Source of the DNA: CAYRWR01 sp964428015
GTDB lineage: Bacteria; Spirochaetota; Brevinematia; Brevinematales; CAYRWR01
Length of the DNA stretch: 64,000 bases
Direction of reading: 5' to 3'
Assembly (NCBI GenBank): GCA_964428015.1
Contig: CAYRWR010000011.1
Location: 21,814 to 85,813, forward strand
Position numbers and translations under genes: made by a program. The notes below the pieces were generated by a model. It made no database searches, was not told the origin of the DNA, and saw only the letters and a list, made by a program, of their open reading frames with translations. Of this stretch, positions 27,465 through 35,358 are shown one piece after another. The first letter of the stretch is position 1, and every line of letters begins with the position of its first letter.

Positions 27465-29123
27465 TTACCCGATTTTCTTCCAATTTTCCAATAGATTCCT
27501 GATCGAAAGAGCGTTCCCTGCTCCCTCGTCTTTTTCTACTCCTGAATAAGCAGTCATTTTCCATGAAGACATCAGCTTTCTGGTACTTTCCATTAATTCC
27601 TGATTGTTTACCATACCTGAAATTCTTTCCAGTATTGTTTCATCCTTCCAGGATTGATCCATGCCAAATTTTAAAATAAGAAAATCTCTGATTAATTTAT
27701 AGGCTTCAGACGCTGCCTGTTTTATCTTTCCTTGACTGTATAGTTCATCACAGATTTTCAATCTGGACTCCATTTCTTTTTCCCAGCCGGTCTTGCGGGC
27801 ATAGAGCGGATCCTGTTTCAATCTTTGACTGTGTCTGCCCCAAAACCAGCCTGCCAGGGGGAGAAGCAGTAGAATGCAGCTCAGGACCCATATCCAGGCG
27901 GGGAGCCTTTTTCTAACCGGTACTTTTTCAGATCTGTTCAAGGAGTTCCATTTCATGTTTTTTGAGAGTGTTGATCCTGTTCCGGGCAGGAATGTCAGCT
28001 TGATTTCCTTAAGTACTTGTTCTCTGGGGCGCCCCTGTAAATCCTGATAACGTATTTTCAATTCCGGGATAATATAATCCCCCGGTTTGGATGCACTGAT
28101 TCTGTAGGTCAGGAACTGCTCAAACTGCATTTCCTGTCCATCCCAATGTAGAGGTTTGATGGAACTTTCTACCAGGAAAATGTTCAATCCTGGTATATTA
28201 ATTTCCGCATAGGGGTTTGATAATACTTTTAAATTTCCATTGCCCTGCATAGTGATGTGAATATCCATACTATCTCCGGCGCGCAGTGGAAGCTTAGTGT
28301 ACTCTGATTCCAGTTTCATATCACCCCGATATACCAGCCCGGTGCTATTATCAGGAGGTACTGGTATATAGAAATTATCCACAGGCAGTCGGTAAATCCC
28401 AAAGGCGGAATAGGCGTTTATGATAGGAGATTGTACCAGGATATTTCCCGTATCCGTGGGAAAAAACACATAGCGCTTCACTATCCGGTAAAATAGCTCC
28501 ACCCCATTGGCTCTGGCGGAAAACACCGGGCTGTTGGTCAATGTTTCTGATATATCATAATACATACACTGATGTGCTACGAGTTTTTCACTTTCCTGAA
28601 AGCCTATATTCAAATCATCCTGGGTCTGGGCATAGACCCTGGCTTCTACTACTACGGGCTGGTTTTTTTTAATGACCGGTGTCAGTATCTGCATGACCAT
28701 GGAATATTCGATGCGTCTGCTCATGGACTGAACCTGCTGCTGATCAAACACCTGAATACTGACCGGTTGCGTCCTGTATTCGTCTTTTTTTCCCTGAAAA
28801 ATAAATTCACCCAGTGTAAGGTTGCCGGTTTTTCTGGGAATAATAATATAACTGTAAATAATAGCTCTTTCCGTGACTTTTTGTCCGGTGTTCAGATCTA
28901 TGCTGGTAGAAGTATAGGGCCCCATACCGGCTAATTGGACCAGAATGTTCTTATCAGAAGGGGTTTTTACTACTTTCACCTGTTCCGGTACTTTGATTTC
29001 CACCTGATATTGTTGTCCGGTTATCATTCTCCCGGAGCTCATGTTCAGAGGGACGATAGTAGTGGCATGACTGAGACAGGGTATAACAGCCAGGCTTAAA
29101 AATACCAGTAAATATCTATACAT
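27465..29123 (-). CDS. batD: BatD-family protein
   Basis: A 552-residue protein: a signal peptide, several Ig-like strand domains (about 25-400), one membrane helix near 415-437 and a cytoplasmic, charged, helical tail. Segments such as GQQYQVEIKVPEQVKVVK, the repeated protein-binding strands and the RAGDSMDIHITMQGNGNL region match the BatD (oxygen tolerance) family. BatD normally acts with the VWA proteins BatA and BatB and the MoxR ATPase; none of them is in the window, so this copy is an orphan locally. A consensus promoter is present. Confidence 0.75.
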   Translation of the reverse strand: MYRYLLVFLSLAVIPCLSHATTIVPLNMSSGRMITGQQYQVEIKVPEQVKVVKTPSDKNILVQLAGMGPYTSTSIDLNTGQKVTERAIIYSYIIIPRKTGNLTLGEFIFQGKKDEYRTQPVSIQVFDQQQVQSMSRRIEYSMVMQILTPVIKKNQPVVVEARVYAQTQDDLNIGFQESEKLVAHQCMYYDISETLTNSPVFSARANGVELFYRIVKRYVFFPTDTGNILVQSPIINAYSAFGIYRLPVDNFYIPVPPDNSTGLVYRGDMKLESEYTKLPLRAGDSMDIHITMQGNGNLKVLSNPYAEINIPGLNIFLVESSIKPLHWDGQEMQFEQFLTYRISASKPGDYIIPELKIRYQDLQGRPREQVLKEIKLTFLPGTGSTLSKNMKWNSLNRSEKVPVRKRLPAWIWVLSCILLLLPLAGWFWGRHSQRLKQDPLYARKTGWEKEMESRLKICDELYSQGKIKQAASEAYKLIRDFLILKFGMDQSWKDETILERISGMVNNQELMESTRKLMSSWKMTAYSGVEKDEGAGNALSIRNLLENWKKIG

Positions 29124-29147
29124 ACCTATTCCTTTTATTGTGGTAAT

Positions 29148-29176
29148 ACTTTAGTGAGAATAAGATTTTCTGTCAA
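29148..29176 (-). promoter_or_regulatory. promoter of the batD-like gene
   Basis: TTGACA, 17 bases, TAAAGT on the minus strand, 25 bases before the ATG and directly after the terminator of the preceding operon. Confidence 0.55.
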
Positions 29177-29177
29177 G

Positions 29178-29209
29178 CAAAAAAAAACCTCCCCCGAAGG
29201 GGAGGTTTA
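29178..29209 (-). terminator. terminator of the outer-membrane protein/lipoprotein operon
   Basis: ACCTCCCC pairs with GGGGAGGT around CGAA, and a run of nine T follows on the minus strand. It ends the three-gene operon that starts at 34724. Confidence 0.9.
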
Positions 29210-29226
29210 AAATCAACCGAAGTTAA

Positions 29227-30687
29227 TTATTTTGTGTACAGAGAAACAGTACCGGTAGAACCATCGATCTTAATACCCTGAGTTGTGGTATTGAAAGAGG
29301 TAAATCCGGCTTTAGGTGTGGTGTGTCCATCACCCAGGTTGTCGGCTCTGTCACTCCACCATGCTCCACCAACTTCATCAGCTTTGAAGGACAGCTGGGT
29401 GTTGAAATTGCCGGTTCCGTCATGGTTAGTGATGTTAGCCACATAGGAAGAAGGAATTGACACACTGTTACTGTAGAATCCACCCACCAGAGTAATAATC
29501 TGAGGAGCGCCTACAGCCAGAGCCCAGGTACCATACCATTCAGGGCTGAGCAGAGCAGCAGCACCATCATAGTTTACAGTAGCTTTCTGGATTCCAGTAT
29601 ACCAGTAAGTAACAGAAGTCAAGGTGTCAGATGCAAAGTTAATCACGATTGCAGTTGTGTTAGTGTTTCCAGATGCATCTACCAGACCATTGATTGTAAG
29701 AGTGTATGATTGACCAAAATTCAGAACAGCACTCAGATCAAATTCGATAGAATCACCATTCAAGGCTGCAGGTACGTTTCCACCGTTATTGGTGAGAACA
29801 GCATCTCCAGAGAGAATAAATGTTACACCTGAAACCAGGTTTCCGCCGGAAATCATAGAAGCATTGATTCCACCCAAAGCCTTTACACTAATCTTATCTG
29901 TAGGCAGAATTTTTCCACCTTCAGCAGGAGAAGTGGACAGCAGAATAAAGGAAGCAGTGGTTCCCCATTCAGGGATATCTGCTTCAGCAGCCTGAAGGTT
30001 TTTGAAGGGGATGAACACATAAGATTTTGTTGAAGTGTCTGCTGTATCAGCTGTATCAGCTTTAGCTACAAAACCGAATTTGAATTCGATACTATTAGCA
30101 AAACCCCATCTTTCGTCATCATTTTTCAGAGTGACTTTGTCGATTTTGACAACATAGAGGTCATCTGATCCTACTTTCTGAGTAGCCAGGCCCAACTGGA
30201 TTGCTCTACGACCGTAGAATCCTCCGATCTGGTTAGCATTTCCATCTACACCGGGTTCACCAATAATGAAGGGGACATAAGATGACCACCAACCGGCATT
30301 GATAGATTTTGAAGCGCCGTTTACAGCTTCCATAGGCCAACCAGGTACCCAGGTAGCTTTAGCCAGTCTGTTGGTCAGAGCATTAGTATTGGTCTGCATC
30401 ATAGCAGGTACCAATGCAAAGTAAACAGAAGTAGCGTCAGCTACTACAGCTACGCCGTAAATCTTGGTGCCGGCGATTAATCCCCAGTCTGACGCGTCAG
30501 TTTCGTTGATATCAACGATAGCGCCGGCTGTTTCCAGCTGGTTGGTAATGGCAGTATAGACAGCAGCAGGCAGGGTAACAGAATAGTCAGTCCGGACTTC
30601 AGGTACAACAGGGGGGGGACAAGCGGTCAGGGCTAGTACAGAAGCAAACATTACTACAGCAACAAAGGCTTTAACCATGTTTCTCAT
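29227..30687 (-). CDS. lipoprotein with bacterial Ig-like domain
   Basis: A 486-residue lipoprotein (lipobox LTAC, followed by PPPVVPEV). The N-terminal half (to about 250) is a strand-rich domain containing WVPGWPMEAVNG and GFYGRRAIQLG, with a short ADTADTAD repeat near residue 205. About 255-355 resembles an SbsA-type Ig-like domain (FILLSTSPAEGGKILPTDKISVKALGG...LVDASGNTNTTAIVINFA). The C-terminal part has a repeated strand pattern including GGAWWSDRADNLGDG. It is the last gene of an operon with a second lipoprotein and a large outer-membrane protein. Probably a surface protein; ligand unknown. Confidence 0.75.
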   Translation of the reverse strand: MRNMVKAFVAVVMFASVLALTACPPPVVPEVRTDYSVTLPAAVYTAITNQLETAGAIVDINETDASDWGLIAGTKIYGVAVVADATSVYFALVPAMMQTNTNALTNRLAKATWVPGWPMEAVNGASKSINAGWWSSYVPFIIGEPGVDGNANQIGGFYGRRAIQLGLATQKVGSDDLYVVKIDKVTLKNDDERWGFANSIEFKFGFVAKADTADTADTSTKSYVFIPFKNLQAAEADIPEWGTTASFILLSTSPAEGGKILPTDKISVKALGGINASMISGGNLVSGVTFILSGDAVLTNNGGNVPAALNGDSIEFDLSAVLNFGQSYTLTINGLVDASGNTNTTAIVINFASDTLTSVTYWYTGIQKATVNYDGAAALLSPEWYGTWALAVGAPQIITLVGGFYSNSVSIPSSYVANITNHDGTGNFNTQLSFKADEVGGAWWSDRADNLGDGHTTPKAGFTSFNTTTQGIKIDGSTGTVSLYTK

Positions 30688-30728
30688 ATAGAAACCTCCT
30701 AAAAAAATTTGTTTTTATTTTATTACAT

Positions 30729-31658
30729 TTAAAAACCGGATACCGCTATCCAGTTAGTCAGGTAGATGTCATAGGCCGCGGCACCTTTTCCCTGGTCGGG
30801 AACCCAATCCACCGCTGTGGCATTGGCGTCACTCAGCAGTCCCATAGCGTCGGCAGTAGTAGCATCATCTACTCTGAATGCTATATAAAAGGTAGCCGGT
30901 ATATTGGTAATATTGGGTCCGAAGATGCTGCGCAGGGGTATGGCTACCTCGGTCACGGAGTTCTGTCCATAGAAGGGCCAGGACTCACTGTCTCCTGAAG
31001 CGGTAAAGGTCGTGTGTTCAACTGTACCTGAGGCAAAATTATAGACATGGGCGTCCCTTTCAACCGGACGGTAATGTTTCACAAACAGGGAAATACCCTG
31101 ATTGGTAGCCAGATAGGCAGTAGAGGTGTTGCCATTGGTGGTGATGATGCCCATTTCTTCAAATGAACCCACAGTCCCTGTGATACCCCTATCAGCGATA
31201 CCGGTATTGTCCAGCACCCAGATGCTGTTGGAATAACTATTCCAGGTATCATTGGTGGTCCAGCCGTTATTGATAAATATGTAACTGGCACCGGCAAACC
31301 GGACATCCACACCGTCATCTTCAGGCAGTCCGGGTGATCTCATCCCCAGATACAGGTAGAAAAAGTCATAAGCGATATAGACATTGGTGATGTCATGGTA
31401 CTGCTTGGTAGCAGTACCGTTTCCGGACTTGGCATCCTTGACCCCATCTTTGACCAGTACTCGGTTAGGACCGAAGTCATTTTCCAGGTCGCCTGAAAAA
31501 TATATGGATCCGGTATAGTAGTCGCTGTTCACATTCACCAGCACAGGGTCAGCGTTAGCCAGGAACCAGTCTATGTATTGTTTATTTCCTATATTCAGGG
31601 CACCGCATCCGCTGACGGCGATGAGGGCTGCTGAAAGTAAAAATAATATTCTTTTCAT
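30729..31658 (-). CDS. lipoprotein of unknown function
   Basis: A 309-residue lipoprotein (lipobox AVSGC). The mature part is strand-rich with NVYIAYDFFYLYLGMRS, ASYIFINNGW and TFYIAFRVDD segments, which look like a jelly-roll carbohydrate-binding or cellulosome-type (CBM9/DOMON-like) domain, though no motif confirms that. It lies 15 bases after the large outer-membrane protein gene and 41 bases before the next lipoprotein gene, with AAGGAG before its start, so all three are co-transcribed and may act together at the cell surface. Confidence 0.65.
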   Translation of the reverse strand: MKRILFLLSAALIAVSGCGALNIGNKQYIDWFLANADPVLVNVNSDYYTGSIYFSGDLENDFGPNRVLVKDGVKDAKSGNGTATKQYHDITNVYIAYDFFYLYLGMRSPGLPEDDGVDVRFAGASYIFINNGWTTNDTWNSYSNSIWVLDNTGIADRGITGTVGSFEEMGIITTNGNTSTAYLATNQGISLFVKHYRPVERDAHVYNFASGTVEHTTFTASGDSESWPFYGQNSVTEVAIPLRSIFGPNITNIPATFYIAFRVDDATTADAMGLLSDANATAVDWVPDQGKGAAAYDIYLTNWIAVSGF

Positions 31659-31673
31659 GCTTTTCTCCTTGTA

Positions 31674-34600
31674 TTAGTAGGCAAATTGCCATTCGGTGAT
31701 GGTATAAGCGCCATAGGACTGACGGCCGTTAAAGGTATTGCCTGCACCCTGAGGTTCAAACCAGTATTCACCTATACAGCGTATAGTACCGACAGGCATG
31801 GAATAATTCAGTGTCAGCCCGATTCTATGGCGGGTAAACTTCATTTGGTTGCCGTTGGTATAAGTCGCATTTATACCTGTTTCTGTAATACTACCCATAT
31901 CGATCTTATAGGAGATCAGGGACGAGGAGTATTTGGTCAGCTGCTGTTCATAGCTCAGCTTGGGGCTGATTATGAGAGGTGTTATTACTTTAGTGATATC
32001 AGCATTATCAGTAAAGGTCATCATTTTTCCGGACAGGATAAAGCGGGCATTGAGGGCTACCAGGTTATATTCCAGGGTAGCTTCCGCTCTCATCTGGGTA
32101 TAATTGGTGAATTTCAGATTGTTATAGGTAATCAGGGAGAATTCACCGGTAGCTTTAAAGATACCGCTGCCGAAATTCAGTATACCGGTAAGACCCTGCC
32201 AGCCCATAGCGGACACGCCTTCCCAGTTATCATTTACCCAACCGATACCCTTGATACCGGTAACAGGGTCTGGTATGAGAAATTCTTTGGGTACAGCAGG
32301 AATAGGAATATCGTTGACAAAGTCAGCTGCCTGAGGGGCACGGCTGGCACTCTGACTACCTGACATGATCAGGATATCAGCGGTAGGGCTGCCCCCAAAT
32401 CCGCTGGCCAGTACGGAGGTATCTCCGCGGGCGGCGCCAATTGCCTGGTAGTTGTTGCCGATATAGAATCCCTGAGCGGTGAAGTTAATAGCTCCCAGCA
32501 GATTTTCCAGTTTAAAGGTGGCCACACCGGCAAAGTCCTTGCCTTCAGTAGCTGAGTTCAGGGCTTTATCCCCTTTAAAGGATCCGATTCTGCCGTTTCC
32601 GTCCAGGTCAGAGCCTAGGGTCTTTTCAATATTTCTGAAGGATTCACCCATCCATAATCCGGAGTAGGCAAAAACACCAGCCAGAGACACATCAGCAAAA
32701 GGCAGGCTCAGTTTGTATTTGGCATTAATTACAGCAGCGATATCATATCCGCGCAGTATCAAGGCACGGGGTTCACCGTTGGTGGTAGCAATAGGGCTGA
32801 TTTCCAGGTCGGGATAGTACGCCAGAGTAGTACTGACGCGCAGGCCTTTAATCAGTGAAGAGCTGTTCAATTTGAGACCATAAGCCAGGTCATAGGGAGT
32901 AAATTTACCATGATTCCAGTCAATACCTATCCAGTTCAGGGGATAGTGTACGGTAGCATGATAATCCAGCAGGCCTTCGATAGTCCCGTCTACAAATAGA
33001 CCTTTAAGTTTGTCTCTGTCGGGATACCAGGGGGCACCCATGACCCAGGGGTCATAATCCAGTTCGTAGTTACCAATAGAGATAGTGTCTACAGTAGGAA
33101 ATGGATTTACCAGGATACCTCTGAAAGACTGCAGAGCAATTGCTTCCTGCGCGGGAGTAGAGTTTTCCCAGGAGGTCCATACAGTCCCGTCCCAGTTAGC
33201 GATTTCCCAGCGCATATAATATCCCACTTTATCAGTAAAGGCTTTTCCGAAGAACTGTACTTCCAGAGAATTTTTAATATTGTTGGGGCGCAGAGGATCA
33301 AGATTCCAGTTCCAGCGTGTAAATACAGAAGTAGACAGATTGAAGTTATCACTTACATATTTATCTTTCTGGGCAGGAGGTTTGATCTTGGCGGCTAATT
33401 CTTTAGCATACGCGGTATATCCGCCTTTAGGTACCCATTGTTCTTTCTGATTGGGGTCATTCTTGACCATAGGCAGTACTGCACGGATATCCAGTTTAGG
33501 ATCGGGGTAGGATTCCCATATGTTCAGGATGGAATACTGGTCGGTTGCTTCCTGCAGGCTACCCTTAGCAGGCCATACGATAATATCCACCAGTTCAGGG
33601 TCACCCCAGTAGTCAGATCCGCCGCCGATACGGTGCAGACCGCGGTACTCATTGACATTTCTGGTCAGCACATCATCAGGGTCAGGAAAGCCTTCGTTGG
33701 ACTGAGCTACCAGCTGCCAGGCCCAGTTAGCAATAGAATCATCTTTACCCAGACCCAGGGCTGATTTTTTGACCACTGCTGTAATAGTACGTCCCTGTCC
33801 CGATATTTTAGTAGGGATGGCTACATATTCAGCCAGGTCTTTGGCTTTTACGTCCACTTCGATCTGTACACGTGCGCTGGGTTGAGGAGTAATCATGACT
33901 ACCTTGTCCCAGGCAAAATCAGGGGCAAACAGGACATTAAGACCGGGTACACACTGGATATTTCCGGATCCCGGCACACGGTCCTGGTCGATATAGATCT
34001 GGAAATGCTGTACGTCAAAGTCAGCAGCCATACCCCAGTCCTGTTTCAGGTCAGCATTGACAGTGATTTTAAAGATGACATTTTCCTTTCCGGAAGCGTC
34101 TACTTCAAAAGACACGATATCAAAAGCTCCTGATACATATACAGGGTTGGTCGGATAAGTATAATATCCGGGACCTTTGTCATCACCGATAGGGTCATTA
34201 TATTTAAACACGCCTGTTCTGATTTCATGGTTATCCGGGATAGAATTATCCAGGTTTTCTTTGACTCCCGCCATACTGGGATTAGGGTGGACCTGAGAGA
34301 TCTTCCCTTCTTCTTTGGGGGCGGATTCTTTATCATTAGGGTCTGTACCGGCTTCGTATTCCTGCAGAGCGGAAAAACCGTCACCGTCAGTATCGGCATT
34401 TACGTCTTTCTGACCGTAAAAAGTCATCCAGTCATCAGCCACGCCGTCATTGTTCTTGTCTATATTTTTATCATTGGGATTGGTTCCCATCTTGTACTCA
34501 TCAGCGGCTCCGACCTTGTCCCCATCCAGGTCCATCTTGCCGTTGAATTTATTAAACTTGGCACCTTGGCCGAAATACTTGACTTCCCACCAGTCAGGCA

Positions 34601-34724
34601 TCCCGTCACCGTCGGTATCCAGCGCGGCATCCACTCCGGCCGGCGCGGTTTCAGGAGCAGCATACAGGGCCGCCCCGCCGAAAACAAAAAGAAATGCTAA
34701 AAGAAGCAAAAACCTTTTACCCAT
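31674..34724 (-). CDS. large outer-membrane protein with calcium-binding repeats and glucodextranase-type module
   Basis: A 1016-residue protein. After a signal peptide ending ALYAAPE, residues about 35-135 contain thrombospondin type 3-like aspartate repeats (DTDGDGMPDWWE, DLDGDKVGAADEY, DKNNDGVADDW, DTDGDGFSALQEY) that should bind calcium. Next (about 175-420) is a module like the C-terminal binding domain of glucodextranase (DPIGDDKGPGYYTYP at its start). The remainder looks like a beta-barrel: alternating aromatic strands and a terminal EWQFAY. It could bind surface or extracellular alpha-glucans. The start at 34724 has GGAGG seven bases upstream; the in-frame ATG at 34781 lies inside the promoter. 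First gene of a three-gene operon. Confidence 0.8.
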   Translation of the reverse strand: MGKRFLLLLAFLFVFGGAALYAAPETAPAGVDAALDTDGDGMPDWWEVKYFGQGAKFNKFNGKMDLDGDKVGAADEYKMGTNPNDKNIDKNNDGVADDWMTFYGQKDVNADTDGDGFSALQEYEAGTDPNDKESAPKEEGKISQVHPNPSMAGVKENLDNSIPDNHEIRTGVFKYNDPIGDDKGPGYYTYPTNPVYVSGAFDIVSFEVDASGKENVIFKITVNADLKQDWGMAADFDVQHFQIYIDQDRVPGSGNIQCVPGLNVLFAPDFAWDKVVMITPQPSARVQIEVDVKAKDLAEYVAIPTKISGQGRTITAVVKKSALGLGKDDSIANWAWQLVAQSNEGFPDPDDVLTRNVNEYRGLHRIGGGSDYWGDPELVDIIVWPAKGSLQEATDQYSILNIWESYPDPKLDIRAVLPMVKNDPNQKEQWVPKGGYTAYAKELAAKIKPPAQKDKYVSDNFNLSTSVFTRWNWNLDPLRPNNIKNSLEVQFFGKAFTDKVGYYMRWEIANWDGTVWTSWENSTPAQEAIALQSFRGILVNPFPTVDTISIGNYELDYDPWVMGAPWYPDRDKLKGLFVDGTIEGLLDYHATVHYPLNWIGIDWNHGKFTPYDLAYGLKLNSSSLIKGLRVSTTLAYYPDLEISPIATTNGEPRALILRGYDIAAVINAKYKLSLPFADVSLAGVFAYSGLWMGESFRNIEKTLGSDLDGNGRIGSFKGDKALNSATEGKDFAGVATFKLENLLGAINFTAQGFYIGNNYQAIGAARGDTSVLASGFGGSPTADILIMSGSQSASRAPQAADFVNDIPIPAVPKEFLIPDPVTGIKGIGWVNDNWEGVSAMGWQGLTGILNFGSGIFKATGEFSLITYNNLKFTNYTQMRAEATLEYNLVALNARFILSGKMMTFTDNADITKVITPLIISPKLSYEQQLTKYSSSLISYKIDMGSITETGINATYTNGNQMKFTRHRIGLTLNYSMPVGTIRCIGEYWFEPQGAGNTFNGRQSYGAYTITEWQFAY

Positions 34725-34753
34725 TCTAACCTCCAAACACGATTTTTGTACTA

Positions 34754-34781
34754 ATGTTAATATGGTTTTTCTATTTGTCAA
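34754..34781 (-). promoter_or_regulatory. promoter of the outer-membrane protein operon
   Basis: TTGACA, 16 bases, TAACAT on the minus strand, 30 bases before the chosen start. This decides against the longer reading frame start at 34781. Confidence 0.6.
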
Positions 34782-34978
34782 TAGAAAAACTTCTTCTTTT
34801 TCTTATCGAGCAGACTTGAGTCGGGAACGGAACAGGTAATAATGATAAGATAGCACGCTTTTTTCAATTTTCAATTGGTTCCCGTTTTTAATATATGGCA
34901 CATTATTAACGATTTATGTTACACCATGAGAAATTTGTTTGCAAGTTTTTTGATGATTTATTTTAGAAAAGGCAGATT

Positions 34979-35081
34979 TGTCATTCTGAGCGACAGCGCT
35001 TGTGCTGAGTAAGCGGTAGCGCACCTAGGTGAAGAATTTTTTCTTTTCCCGCATTGTCATTCTGAGCAACAGCGAAGAATC
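34979..35081. repeat. two copies of a short dispersed repeat (TGTCATTCTGAGC type)
   Basis: TGTCATTCTGAGCGACAGCG at 34979 and TGTCATTCTGAGCAACAGCG at 35055 differ by one base over 20; each is followed (at once or after some bases) by GAAGAAT. Short repeats of this type are found scattered between genes in many bacterial genomes. Their ends (ATTCT...AGAAT) can form a small hairpin. The rest of the 458-base gap from 34725 to tRNA-Leu holds only the promoter at 34754 and a terminator. Confidence 0.6.
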
Positions 35082-35142
35082 TCCTCTGTCACCCATGAGA
35101 CCCTTCATTTCATTCAGGATGGCAGACTGATCAGGATATCGA

Positions 35143-35180
35143 CCCAAAAAAGAACAGGGCGGCTATCACTAGCCGCCCTG
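35143..35180 (-). terminator. terminator of tRNA-Leu
   Basis: CAGGGCGGCTA pairs with TAGCCGCCCTG around TCAC; T-rich sequence (TTCTTTTTT) follows on the minus strand, three bases downstream of the tRNA. Confidence 0.85.
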
Positions 35181-35182
35181 CT

Positions 35183-35267
35183 TGCCCGGGACAGGAATCG
35201 AACCTGCACGACCTCAACGATCACTAGAACCTGAATCTAGCGCGTCTACCTATTCCGCCACCCGGGC
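35183..35267 (-). tRNA. tRNA-Leu, anticodon CAG
   Basis: On the minus strand an 85-base tRNA begins GCCCGGGTGGCGGAATAGGT and ends CCCGGGC plus A. The acceptor stem GCCCGGG/CCCGGGC is perfect. The anticodon arm is CTAGA-TTCAGGT-TCTAG, giving anticodon CAG. The long variable arm (TGATCGTTGAGGTCG region) is typical of class II tRNA-Leu, and the T arm contains GGTTCGATTCC. CCA is not encoded. Confidence 0.95.
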
Positions 35268-35310
35268 TTTTGAATAGGAGTAGATTATAACACAGCGGTA
35301 TTTTTATTGC

Positions 35311-35342
35311 AAAAAAGTATGGGGCGGTGTTTACACCGCCCC
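35311..35342 (-). terminator. terminator after beta-helix lipoprotein, paralogue 3
   Basis: GGGGCGGTGT pairs with ACACCGCCCC around TT. On the minus strand ATACTTTTTTG follows the stem. Confidence 0.85.
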
Positions 35343-35358
35343 TGATTTATTTCTGCGT

